A stretch of DNA of 64,000 nt from an uncultured Jannaschia sp. (GTDB lineage Bacteria > Pseudomonadota > Alphaproteobacteria > Rhodobacterales > Rhodobacteraceae), in the NCBI RefSeq assembly GCF_947503795.1, contig NZ_CANNEZ010000001.1, forward strand, positions 1,727,001-1,791,000, in the 5' to 3' direction. The notes below the pieces were generated by a model that saw only the letters and a list, made by a program, of their open reading frames with translations, was not told the DNA's origin and did no database searches. The first letter of the stretch is position 1. The number at the start of each line of letters is the position of its first letter. Made by a program: the position numbers and the translations under genes. This document shows, in pieces, positions 1-8,303 of the stretch.

Positions 1-423
1 GCGCCCGTCCTCGGGGTTCTCGTAGACCTTGTCGGTCGTGACCATCACGGCGGCGCAGCGGTCGTCCAGCCGCCGCAACGCCTCGAGGAGGTGGGCGGTG
101 CCCATGACATTGGTCTGCCACGTCCGGAGCGGGTCGTCATAGCCGTCGAGGACGAGCGACTGCGCGGCAAGGTGGAACACGATCTCGGGGCGCGCGTCGC
201 TGACATGGGCGGTCAGCGCGCCCGCGTCGCGGATGTCGCAGATGCGGTGGTCCACGAGGTCGGCCACGCCGAGCTGATCGAAGAGGTTCGGCGCACCCTC
301 GGGCGGCAGCGCGAGCCCGGTGACGCGCGCGCCGCGCCGCGACAGCCAGAACGCGAGCCACGCGCCCTTGAAGCCCGTATGCCCCGTCACGAGGACGCGG
401 CGATCCTGCCAGATCGGCGTCAC
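1..423 (-). CDS. rfbG: CDP-glucose 4,6-dehydratase, N-terminal part (runs off left edge)
   Basis: The first 141 codons of an extended short-chain dehydrogenase/reductase that converts CDP-glucose to CDP-4-keto-6-deoxyglucose, an early step to dideoxyhexoses of LPS or other surface polysaccharide. The Rossmann nucleotide-binding loop GHTGFKG is at residues 14-20 and VTTDKVYEN, typical of this family, at about 128-136. The window ends before the catalytic Tyr-x3-Lys. The GTG start (421-423) overlaps the rfbF stop by four bases, so the two genes are translationally coupled. Pairing with rfbF makes the CDP-glucose assignment much firmer than the fold alone. Confidence 0.88.
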   Translation of the reverse strand, partial: MTPIWQDRRVLVTGHTGFKGAWLAFWLSRRGARVTGLALPPEGAPNLFDQLGVADLVDHRICDIRDAGALTAHVSDARPEIVFHLAAQSLVLDGYDDPLRTWQTNVMGTAHLLEALRRLDDRCAAVMVTTDKVYENPEDGR

Positions 424-1187
424 GCCCAGGTCTTCCACGGGGCGTTGCCCCGCGCCCAGAGGTCTTCGAGGTGGTTGCGGTCGCGCAGCGTGTCCATGGC
501 CTGCCAGAAGCCCCCGTGACGCCAGACCGAAAGCTCTCCATCCGCGGCGAGCCCCTCGAGCGGGCCCTTCTCGAAGACGCATTGGTCGCCGTCGAGACGC
601 GCGAAAATCGATGGGTTGCAGACGAAGAAGCCTCCGCTGATCCAGCGCCCGTCGCCCTCGGGCTTTTCCTGGAACCGGGCGACGCGCATCCCGTCGAGGA
701 CCAGCGCGCCGAACCGGCCGGCGGGCTGCATCGCGGTGACCGTCGCCTCGCAGCCCTCGGCCCGGTGATGCGCGATGAGTGCTGCGATATCGACGTCGCC
801 CACGCCGTCGCCATAGGTCAGGCAGAACGGCTCATCGACATATTCGCGGATCCGCGCGATGCGCCCGCCGGTCTGTGTCAGCTCGCCGGTGTCGACCAGC
901 GTGACCTTCCAGTTCTCGGCCCGCTGGCGATGGACATGGCTCGTGTTCGCTCCCAGATCGAAGGTGACGTCGGACATATGCATGAAGTAATTGGCGAAAT
1001 ACTCCTTGATCGCATAACCCTTGTAGCCGCAGCAGATGACGAAATCATCGATCCCGTACTGGCTGTAGTGCTTCATGATGTGCCACAGGATCGGTCGCCC
1101 GCCGATCTCGATCATGGGCTTGGGCTTGAGGTGGGATTCCTCGCTGATCCGCGTGCCGAGACCGCCTGCGAGAATGACTGCCTTCAT
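420..1187 (-). CDS. rfbF: Glucose-1-phosphate cytidylyltransferase
   Basis: 255 residues, usual length for RfbF. It makes CDP-glucose from CTP and glucose-1-phosphate, feeding the dehydratase encoded immediately downstream. The nucleotidyltransferase signature GGLGTR is at residues 8-13, followed by KPKPMIEIGG and later CLTYGDGVGDVD, which holds the metal-binding aspartate. The ATG at 1185-1187 is chosen because it places MKAVILAGG at the N-terminus as in the family; a much longer open frame upstream adds only low-complexity sequence. A 143-base gap to alaX leaves room for its own promoter, though none was clear. Confidence 0.93.
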   Translation of the reverse strand: MKAVILAGGLGTRISEESHLKPKPMIEIGGRPILWHIMKHYSQYGIDDFVICCGYKGYAIKEYFANYFMHMSDVTFDLGANTSHVHRQRAENWKVTLVDTGELTQTGGRIARIREYVDEPFCLTYGDGVGDVDIAALIAHHRAEGCEATVTAMQPAGRFGALVLDGMRVARFQEKPEGDGRWISGGFFVCNPSIFARLDGDQCVFEKGPLEGLAADGELSVWRHGGFWQAMDTLRDRNHLEDLWARGNAPWKTWA

Positions 1188-1330
1188 GTCGCGTGCCCCC
1201 TCCCGGGCGGGTTCAGTCGTGCCGCGTCGGCCACCCCGTCCGGCTTCGGGTCTATGCGCATCGACGCGCGGCGGAAAGGGCGGCTGCGGCATTCTGTCCG
1301 CCGCCGGCGCGGGTCGGCCGGTCTCTTTGC

Positions 1331-2050
1331 TCAGGCCTCCAGCGTGATCGAGATGCGCCGGTTGGACTTTCCCTTGTTCTCGATCTTGCCGACATGCACG
1401 GATCGGATCTCGCCGGTGCTGCGGACATGGGTGCCGCCGCAGGGCTGCAGATCGACGGGGTCGGCGCCCGTGCCGATGCGGACCAGCCGAATATGTCCCG
1501 CGCCGCGCGGTGGCTTGACCGAGAGGGTCTTGACCAGCCCCGGACTGGCGTCGAGCTCGGCCTCGGTGATCCATTCGTCGGTGACGGGGCTGTCGGCGGC
1601 GACGAGTTGACCGATACGGGCCTGGATAAATTCGCGGTCGTGGATGATCTCGGGCATGTCGAAGTCGAGGCGCGACTTCTCGGCCCCGATCTGACCGCCG
1701 GTCACCGGCAGAGGCACGACGACCGACAGAAGATGCAACGCCGTGTGCATCCGCATGAAGCGGTAGCGGCGGTCCCAGTCGATCCTGGTCTCTACCGTGG
1801 CGCCCACGGGCGGCAGCGGGGCCTCTTCGGCGGGGACGAGGACGAGCGTGCCGTCGGGCGCCTTGACCGCGCCCGCGATCTCGGTCCGGCCGCCCGACCA
1901 GCGCAGCGCGCCGCTGTCGCCCGGCTGCCCGCCGCCCTTGGGATAGAAGATCGACCGGTCGAGCACGATGCCGCCTTCGGGCGTGACGCCCGTGACCTCG
2001 GCCTGGGCGGTCTTGAGATAGGGATCGGTGCGAAAGAGCGGCTCGGTCAT
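1331..2050 (-). CDS. alaX: Alanyl-tRNA editing protein (AlaX type)
   Basis: 239 residues, matching stand-alone relatives of the AlaRS editing domain, which hydrolyse Ser-tRNA(Ala) or Gly-tRNA(Ala) in the cytoplasm. The zinc-binding motif HTALH supplies H102 and H106, and CGGTH supplies C204 and H208, so all four expected ligands are present. An N-terminal YPKGGGQPGD segment is also typical. The ATG overlaps the stop of the upstream mechanosensitive channel gene by four bases, so it is the distal gene of a cysK-channel-alaX run. The functional link to the channel is not obvious. Confidence 0.9.
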   Translation of the reverse strand: MTEPLFRTDPYLKTAQAEVTGVTPEGGIVLDRSIFYPKGGGQPGDSGALRWSGGRTEIAGAVKAPDGTLVLVPAEEAPLPPVGATVETRIDWDRRYRFMRMHTALHLLSVVVPLPVTGGQIGAEKSRLDFDMPEIIHDREFIQARIGQLVAADSPVTDEWITEAELDASPGLVKTLSVKPPRGAGHIRLVRIGTGADPVDLQPCGGTHVRSTGEIRSVHVGKIENKGKSNRRISITLEA

Positions 2051-4353
2051 GGGGTCTCCGGTCGGGGGGCGTGCAGCGCCTCGGGGTTGCGCAGCCAGAC
2101 GTCGCGCTGGGCGAAGGGGATCTCGATGCCTTCGGCGGCGAAGCGCTCGGCGATCTGGTGGTTCAACTCGGTGCGGGTGACGACGATCCAGAGGATGTCG
2201 CGCAGCACGACGCGCATCTGGAAATCGAGGCTGTCGGCCCCGAACCCCTCGAACGAGATCAGCGGAGGGGGGTTCAGGACGACCATCGGGTGCGCTTCGG
2301 CGATCTCGCGCAGGATGGCTTCGACCTTCCGCGTGTCGGTGCCGTAGGCGACGCCGACCGGGACGATGAGGCGGCCCGAGGAGTTGCCGAGCGTATAGTT
2401 GGTGACCACGCCCGAGATGAGGTCCGCGTTGGGGATGATGACGTCCTGGCGGTCGAAGGTCTCGATGCGGGTCGAGCGAACCGAGATCTGCCGCACGAAG
2501 CCGTTGGTGCCGTTGACGTCGATCCAGTCGCCCAGCTTGATGGGCCGCTCGATCAGCAGGATGATCCCCGAGACGAAGTTCTGCACGATCGTCTGGAGGC
2601 CGAAGCCCACCCCGACCGAGAGCGCGCCCGCGACGATGGCGAGCCCGCCGAGGTTGATCCCCGCGGCAGTGATCGCGAGCAGCGCGGCCAGCGTGATCCC
2701 GACATAGCCCGTCCCCGACAGGATCGCGTTGGTGCCGCCGGTGTCGAGGCGCGTCTTCGGCAGGACCGAGCGTCCGAGCACCGCCTTGACCGCGCGCGTC
2801 ACGAGATAGCCGATGGTGAAGACCAGGGCGAAGGTCAGGAAGTTCGCGGGCGAGATCTGGGTGTCGCCCAGCGAGAAGCCCCGAAGGAAGGTCTGCCACC
2901 ACTCGGTCAGCGTCGAGAAGCGCACGCCCCAGATCAGCGCGAGGATCGGCAGCGCGGCCACGGCGAGGGCGAAGCCCACGAGCGTCGGCAGAAGCGCCTC
3001 CTCGCCCGCGTCGGGGCGGCGGCGGACGGCGGCGTAGAGGTCGAAGATCGCGCGCTGCGCGGTGCCGAGCGCGGTCAGCAGGGCCAGAGACAGAACCGTC
3101 GACCAGAGGAGCGCGATGCCCAGCTCGACGAAGCCGAGCCCTGCAGCGACGGGCGCGACGACGGCGACGACCAGAAGTCCGCGCGCGAGGAACCGGAGGG
3201 GCTTGGCCCAGAAGCCCTCCTCGCTCTCGGTGTCGCTGCGCAGGACGCGCAACTCCGACAGGAGAAGTTGGCCCAGCCGCAGCAGAGTGAGGCCCGCGAC
3301 GACCAGAAGGGCGAAATGCAGCACGCCCAGATGGTCGGTGAGCGACAGCGACGTCTCGACCGAGACCGACAGCGCGAAGAGGATGCCGAGGACCAAAACG
3401 TGAAGTCGCCCCTCGCTCCGGCGCGCGACGGGTATCGGCAGCAACGTGGGGCTCGTTTCGCGCGGGGGGAATGCCTGAAGACCCAGCCAATGCGAGCCGA
3501 AGATCACGAGCCCGACGACCGGCAAAAGGAACGAGAAGGTCGCCGCGCCCGGGCCCGCCACACCAAGCAGCATCAGGATGCGCGTGACGACGACAAGGCC
3601 GATCACCGGCAGCACGGTGCGCGCCAACGAGATGGCGATGAGGCCGAGGCGGGCGCCGGGGCTCGTGGCTTCGTGGCGGGCGATGCGGTCGCGCAGGTGG
3701 CCCAGCCAGACCCGCGAGCGCCAGAGGAGCATCACCGCGATGAAGACGAGGACCCCTAGCTGAACTCCGCGCCCCATCCAGACGGCGCGCTCGGTCGGGG
3801 TGACGAAAGGCGCGGCGAGTTCGTCACCGACGCTGCTGATCGCGGCCCCGAGCGCCGCGATGGCGGGCGGCCAACGGGCGGGGTTAATGGGCGGAGAGAC
3901 TTGCGCCAACAGCTCCTTGGTGCGGCCCGCGTCGATCAGCGTATCGGTTTCGCGCACCAGCCCGTCGGCGCGTGAAAACGCGGCCTGCGCCTCGCGAACG
4001 GGGGCCAGAAGCGTGTCGAGACGTCCTTCGAGCTCCGCGCGCTGATCGGCGATTTCGGGCGCCTCGGTTTCGCCCTCGGCCGGCGGTTCGCCCAGCGCGG
4101 CGATCTGGGCGCGCAGCGTCTCGATTCGGGTTGCATTCGCGCCGGTGGCGGCGTCGAACCGCGCGCGCCAGTCGACCAGTTCCGCGCGCAGGACGGCCAG
4201 CGCCTCTGGGGCAGCGCGGCCCGCTTCGAGGACGGTCTCGGCCCGTTCGGCCAGTTCGATCCACTCGGCATCGAGCGCGATCGGCTCTTCCTGCGCGGCC
4301 GCTGCCGTCGAGATGAGAGCGGCCAGAAGGATTCCGGCGAGCGCGCGGATCAT
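2047..4353 (-). CDS. Large MscS-family mechanosensitive channel with DUF3772-like N-terminal region
   Basis: 768 residues, far longer than MscS itself (about 290). It begins with a signal peptide (about 1-20) and an Ala/Glu-rich periplasmic helical region to roughly 180 with coiled-coil character, resembling DUF3772. Many hydrophobic segments follow, then an MscS core at about 530-740. That core contains VGFGLQTIVQNFVSGIILL, the glycine-rich pore helix, and RPIKLGDWI. The family releases solutes during hypo-osmotic shock from the inner membrane. The start overlaps the cysK stop by four bases and its own stop overlaps alaX. Solute specificity cannot be read from sequence. Confidence 0.9.
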   Translation of the reverse strand: MIRALAGILLAALISTAAAAQEEPIALDAEWIELAERAETVLEAGRAAPEALAVLRAELVDWRARFDAATGANATRIETLRAQIAALGEPPAEGETEAPEIADQRAELEGRLDTLLAPVREAQAAFSRADGLVRETDTLIDAGRTKELLAQVSPPINPARWPPAIAALGAAISSVGDELAAPFVTPTERAVWMGRGVQLGVLVFIAVMLLWRSRVWLGHLRDRIARHEATSPGARLGLIAISLARTVLPVIGLVVVTRILMLLGVAGPGAATFSFLLPVVGLVIFGSHWLGLQAFPPRETSPTLLPIPVARRSEGRLHVLVLGILFALSVSVETSLSLTDHLGVLHFALLVVAGLTLLRLGQLLLSELRVLRSDTESEEGFWAKPLRFLARGLLVVAVVAPVAAGLGFVELGIALLWSTVLSLALLTALGTAQRAIFDLYAAVRRRPDAGEEALLPTLVGFALAVAALPILALIWGVRFSTLTEWWQTFLRGFSLGDTQISPANFLTFALVFTIGYLVTRAVKAVLGRSVLPKTRLDTGGTNAILSGTGYVGITLAALLAITAAGINLGGLAIVAGALSVGVGFGLQTIVQNFVSGIILLIERPIKLGDWIDVNGTNGFVRQISVRSTRIETFDRQDVIIPNADLISGVVTNYTLGNSSGRLIVPVGVAYGTDTRKVEAILREIAEAHPMVVLNPPPLISFEGFGADSLDFQMRVVLRDILWIVVTRTELNHQIAERFAAEGIEIPFAQRDVWLRNPEALHAPRPETP

Positions 4354-5378
4354 TCGAAGACCGTCGGCACCTCGCGCGACGGGCCGTCCAGCCAGTCGGG
4401 CACCGGAAGATCCTTGGACCGCAGGAATTCGGGGTTCCAGAGCTTCGACTGGTAGCGCGTGCCGTAGTCGCAGAGGATCGTCACGATCGTGTGCCCCGGC
4501 CCCATATCCCGCGCCATCTTGACCGCGCCGCCGATATTCACGCCGGTCGAGCCGCCCATGCAGAGGCCTTCGTCGCGCAGCAGATCGAACACGATGGGCA
4601 GCGCCTCCTCGTCCGTGACCTGGCAGACGAAATCGGGCGTGAAGCCCTCGAGATTGGCCGTGATGCGCCCCTGCCCGATCCCCTCGGAAATCGAGCCGCC
4701 CTCGGACTTCATCTCGCCATGCGCGTAGAAATTGTAGAGCGCGGCACCCATCGGGTCGGCGAGACCCACCTTCACGCCCTTCGGTTGCAGCACCTCGGCC
4801 ACGCCCGCGACGGTTCCGCCCGATCCGGCGGCGCAGATGAAGCCGTCCACGCGACCGCCGGTCTGATCCCAGATTTCCGGCGCGGTCGTCTCGACATGGG
4901 CCTGCCGGTTGGCCGTGTTGTCGAACTGGTTGGCCCAGATGGCGCCATTGGGCTCGGATTTCGCCAGCGCCTCGGCCAAGCGACCCGAATAGCGGACGTA
5001 GTTGTTCGGGTCGCGGTAGGGCTTGGCGGGCACTTCCACCAGCGTCGCACCGGCGAGCCGCAGCATGTCCTTTTTTTCCTGGCTCTGGGTCTCGGGGATG
5101 ACGATGACCGTCTTGAAGCCCATCGACGCGCCAACGAGGCTGAGGCCGATCCCGGTGTTGCCGGCGGTCCCTTCGACGATCGTGCCGCCGGGCTTCAGGT
5201 CGCCTCGCGCGATGGCGTCACGGATGATGAAGAGCGCCGCGCGATCCTTGACGGACTGGCCGGGATTCATGAACTCCGCCTTGCCGAGGATCTCGCAGCC
5301 GGTCGCCTCGGAGGCGGCGTTCAGGCGGATGAGCGGCGTGTTCCCGATCGCGTCGGCAAGGTTCTTGTGGATGGTCAC
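4350..5378 (-). CDS. cysK: Cysteine synthase A (O-acetylserine sulfhydrylase)
   Basis: 342-residue fold-type II PLP enzyme making cysteine from O-acetylserine and sulfide. The PLP lysine is K44 in NPGQSVKDRA, the substrate loop GTAGNTGIG is near residue 87, and the phosphate-binding GSGGTVAGV is near 185. It is about 20-30 residues longer than E. coli CysK at the C-terminus. It lies 52 bases downstream of trgB and overlaps the next gene by four bases. In Rhodobacter sphaeroides cysK accompanies trgAB and contributes to tellurite resistance, so a role in oxyanion and thiol stress as well as assimilation is plausible. Confidence 0.95.
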   Translation of the reverse strand: MTIHKNLADAIGNTPLIRLNAASEATGCEILGKAEFMNPGQSVKDRAALFIIRDAIARGDLKPGGTIVEGTAGNTGIGLSLVGASMGFKTVIVIPETQSQEKKDMLRLAGATLVEVPAKPYRDPNNYVRYSGRLAEALAKSEPNGAIWANQFDNTANRQAHVETTAPEIWDQTGGRVDGFICAAGSGGTVAGVAEVLQPKGVKVGLADPMGAALYNFYAHGEMKSEGGSISEGIGQGRITANLEGFTPDFVCQVTDEEALPIVFDLLRDEGLCMGGSTGVNIGGAVKMARDMGPGHTIVTILCDYGTRYQSKLWNPEFLRSKDLPVPDWLDGPSREVPTVFE

Positions 5379-5430
5379 GGGCGCGCCCCCTCTGGTTCTC
5401 CCAACGGTCTAGACCCGCCCCCCGCCGCCT

Positions 5431-6537
5431 TCAATGCGCATGCGCCCGCGCATGGGCGCGCCGGAGCGCGATCCACTGCGCCGAGATGACCAGCGGCGCG
5501 TTCGCCGCCTCGCCCGACGCCACCATCTCCAAGAGATCATCGACGCGGACGATATGGGTGCGGATATCTTCCTGCTCGGCCTCGAGCCCGTGCAACCCCG
5601 CCGCATCCTCCGGCAAGTCGCATCGCGCGACGTAGCTGTAGAGGATCTGCGCCAGACCGCCGGGGCTCGGGTAATAGCGCGACACGAGGTGCAGGTCCTC
5701 GGGTCGTGCGACCAGCCCCGCCTCCTCGGTCAGCTCGCGCAGGGCCGAGGCCTCGGGCGTCTCGCCGGCATCGACCAGTCCCGCGACCGGCTCAAGCAGC
5801 CAGGGATACGGGTCGCCCTTGGCTAGCGCGCCCATGCGGATCTGCTCGACCACGAGAACGCAGTCGCGCTCCGGGTCCCAAGGCAGAACGGTCGAGGCAT
5901 CGGTGACGTTCGAGACGACGCGCCCGATCGGGCCGGACCGCCCGCCATCGAAGCGGGGATGGTCGATGGACCATTCCTCGACACGGTGGAAGCCTTCGTA
6001 GACGTAGTCGGTCGCCAGCACCTTCACGTCAGCCGCCCGACCCTGCTGTCCGACGGTGCGGGGGCGGCGATCGCGCGAAGCCAGGTCCATCGCATGGGCC
6101 CGGGCCTGAATGACGCCGCGCATGGCGGCGATCTCGGCCGGCGTCAGGCGGTCTAGGGCGCGCATGACCTCGGCGGCGGCACGGCGGGTGCGCCCGCCAT
6201 GCGCCGCACGCCAGCCCTCGAGGTCCCATGCGATCCCGGACCCGGCATCGTCGGTGCGGTAGACACGGGCGTCGGCGCCGTCGATCTCGATCGTCTCGGG
6301 GCGGCAATCGAAGGCGGTCTCGTACCAGTCGAGCCGGGCCACCGTCGCGGGATCGAGCGGTTCGGTCAGAAGGGCGTCGGTGCCGTCGCCCAACACGAGG
6401 ACGGGCCAGTCCCCGGCGGCCGCACGCTCGACCGCGAACCCGGGCAGCGTGACGGGCGTGCAGGCGACAGCGCGGCCCGCGACGACTTCCAGAAGAGACA
6501 TCCAGCGCAACGTGCCGAACAGCACGTAGCGCTTCAT
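5431..6537 (-). CDS. trgB: TrgB-like fusion: gamma-glutamylcyclotransferase-like domain plus NUDIX hydrolase
   Basis: 368 residues in two parts. Residues 1-about 150 resemble the gamma-glutamylcyclotransferase/AIG2 fold: an FGTLR motif near the N-terminus, then LPGFAV and LDWYE. Residues about 160-368 form a NUDIX hydrolase of ADP-ribose pyrophosphatase type. The NUDIX box is complete: a glycine, five residues, E, seven residues, then RELTEEAGL. The substrate is probably ADP-ribose or another nucleoside diphosphate derivative. Position between trgA and cysK matches the Rhodobacter tellurite cluster, hence the symbol. The ATG overlaps the trgA stop by four bases. How the fusion acts against tellurite is unknown. 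Confidence 0.82.
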   Translation of the reverse strand: MKRYVLFGTLRWMSLLEVVAGRAVACTPVTLPGFAVERAAAGDWPVLVLGDGTDALLTEPLDPATVARLDWYETAFDCRPETIEIDGADARVYRTDDAGSGIAWDLEGWRAAHGGRTRRAAAEVMRALDRLTPAEIAAMRGVIQARAHAMDLASRDRRPRTVGQQGRAADVKVLATDYVYEGFHRVEEWSIDHPRFDGGRSGPIGRVVSNVTDASTVLPWDPERDCVLVVEQIRMGALAKGDPYPWLLEPVAGLVDAGETPEASALRELTEEAGLVARPEDLHLVSRYYPSPGGLAQILYSYVARCDLPEDAAGLHGLEAEQEDIRTHIVRVDDLLEMVASGEAANAPLVISAQWIALRRAHARAHAH

Positions 6538-6995
6538 CGGGCCATGCGACCCACGAGACCTGCGATCAGCCCGATCGCGGCCGATCCCGCGAAGGCCACG
6601 GCGAGCAGCAGCGGGTTCGCCGCGAGCTTGGCGTCGGCGACCGCGTATTCCATCCACGCTTCGGCGGCGAGACCGACCTCGGTGTATTTCGAGGACAGGC
6701 TTTCTTCGAGCGTGGCATAGGCCGAATGCAGCGCGAAGGTCAGAAGGAACATGATGACCGCGCCGCCGATCCCGGCGGTGATGCAGTAGGCGAGCCTGTT
6801 GCCACGCCCCATCGGCCCGGTCGCGGTGCGGCCGATATACTTCCACCCGACGACGAGGCCGCCCGCCGCGAGGATCTCGCGGAACCAGCCGATCCGCGCG
6901 CCCTCGGGCATCGACTCGGTCCACAGCAGATGCCCGCAATACCAGCAGAGACCGGCAAAGAGCAGAGCGGCGACCAGCTTGGCGGGGGTGGGCAT
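6534..6995 (-). CDS. trgA: TrgA family membrane protein (tellurite resistance-associated)
   Basis: 153 residues, with hydrophobic segments at about residues 5-22, 42-58, 72-95 and 125-150, so an inner-membrane protein. The opening MPTPAKLVAALLFAGL is typical of TrgA proteins in Rhodobacteraceae. It sits one base into the stop of cfa upstream (TGATG) and overlaps trgB downstream by four bases, forming cfa-trgA-trgB-cysK in one direction. The biochemical role of TrgA is not established; the assignment rests on family resemblance and gene order. Confidence 0.75.
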   Translation of the reverse strand: MPTPAKLVAALLFAGLCWYCGHLLWTESMPEGARIGWFREILAAGGLVVGWKYIGRTATGPMGRGNRLAYCITAGIGGAVIMFLLTFALHSAYATLEESLSSKYTEVGLAAEAWMEYAVADAKLAANPLLLAVAFAGSAAIGLIAGLVGRMAR

Positions 6996-8206
6996 CAGGC
7001 GGGCTTTCGGACGGTCATCTGGATCACGTCGCACATTCCGTATTCGAACGCGCCCGCGCAACCCGTCAGATAGAGGTTCCACATCCGGCGGAAGCGTTCA
7101 TCGAAGCCCAAGGGCGCGACCTCGTCCCAGCGGGCATTGAAGCGGTCGAACCAGCGGCGGAGCGTGATCGAGTAGTCCTTGGCCAGCGTGATCGAGCTGC
7201 CTTCCTCGAGCCCGGCGCGCGCCACCTCCTGCGTGAGGCCTGCCGGCGACGGCAGCATGCCACCGGGGAAGATGTACTTCTGGATGAAGTCGACCTGCTT
7301 GGAATAGATCGGCCAGCGCCGGTCGGGTACGGTGATGATCTGGAGCGAGGCCTGGCGGCCGGGGTTGAGCCGTTCGCGCAGCGTGTCGAAATAGACGGGC
7401 CAATACTTCTGGCCCACGGCCTCGAACATCTCGATGGACGCGATGCCGTCGAAGGTGCCTGTCTCGTCGCGGTAGTCCTGAAGCTTCAGCTCGACCTTGT
7501 CGGACAGGCCCGCCCGCGCCATCCGATCGTTGGCATAGGCAAGCTGTTCCTTCGAAAGCGTCAGCCCCGTGACCCGCAGCCCCCGCTCGCGCGCAGCGTA
7601 TTCGGCGAACCCGCCCCAGCCGCAGCCGATCTCGAGGACATGGTCGCCTGGCGAGACGTCCATCCGGTCCACGATGGAGGCGTATTTCGCGATCTGCGCG
7701 GCCTCCAGATCCTCCTGCCCCGTGGCGAAGATGCCCGACGAGTAGGTCATCGTGTCGTCGAGCCAGAGCCCGTAGAACGCGTTGCCCAGATCGTAATGCG
7801 CCGCGATGTTGCGCTTGGCCTGGATCTTGGTGTTTCGGCGCAGGAAGGCGCGCAGCTTCTCGAAGGCCTGCACGAGGGCGAGGCCCGGAAACTGCTGGAT
7901 CAGCGCGTCACCTTCCTTATTGATAAAGTCGAACACGGCCTGCAGGTCGGGCGTGATCCACTGCCCGTCCATGAAGCTCTCCATGAAGCCGATATCGCCA
8001 TCGCGCACGAGGCGGCCGAACACCTCGGGGTCGCGCACCTCGATCTCGGCCACCGGACCCGGCTCCACGCCCTGATGGCGGAAGCGGCGCCCGTCCGGCA
8101 GGATCACGTCGATGCGACCGGACCGTGCCCCCTTGGCCATCTCGAAGACGCGGCGGAAGTAGCGCGGCAGATCGGCCTGCCCCTCTGTCGAATTCAATGC
8201 GTCCAT
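6995..8206 (-). CDS. cfa: Cyclopropane-fatty-acyl-phospholipid synthase family methyltransferase
   Basis: 403 residues, usual for Cfa. It transfers a methylene group from SAM to unsaturated acyl chains of membrane phospholipids. The SAM-binding motif LEIGCGWGG lies near residue 190, and the family segments HYDLGNAFY, IEMFEAVG and FIQKYIFPGG are all present. The ATG at 8204-8206 follows a G-rich GGGGGACGT stretch. It is 97 bases downstream of the photolyase gene. In R. sphaeroides a cfa-type gene and phrA belong to the singlet-oxygen sigma-E response, so joint control is plausible, but I found no convincing sigma-E box here. Confidence 0.93.
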   Translation of the reverse strand: MDALNSTEGQADLPRYFRRVFEMAKGARSGRIDVILPDGRRFRHQGVEPGPVAEIEVRDPEVFGRLVRDGDIGFMESFMDGQWITPDLQAVFDFINKEGDALIQQFPGLALVQAFEKLRAFLRRNTKIQAKRNIAAHYDLGNAFYGLWLDDTMTYSSGIFATGQEDLEAAQIAKYASIVDRMDVSPGDHVLEIGCGWGGFAEYAARERGLRVTGLTLSKEQLAYANDRMARAGLSDKVELKLQDYRDETGTFDGIASIEMFEAVGQKYWPVYFDTLRERLNPGRQASLQIITVPDRRWPIYSKQVDFIQKYIFPGGMLPSPAGLTQEVARAGLEEGSSITLAKDYSITLRRWFDRFNARWDEVAPLGFDERFRRMWNLYLTGCAGAFEYGMCDVIQMTVRKPA

Positions 8207-8303
8207 ACGTCCCCCGGAACCTTGGCCCGATTGAAACCATCCCCGCCCCCCTGTTTACAAGGGAAAAGCCGCCCCCCGGTCGCCCCGGCCGCGTGACGCA
8301 GGG

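Noticed and set aside
2071-3759. Long plus-strand frame (562 codons) opposite the MscS-type gene
   Set aside because: It is the antisense shadow of a well-supported gene; its product is Arg/Asp/Gln-rich low-complexity sequence with no motifs, as expected in G+C-rich DNA. The same applies to long frames at 4491-5489, 12902-14758, 14768-16243, 28698-30809 and others.
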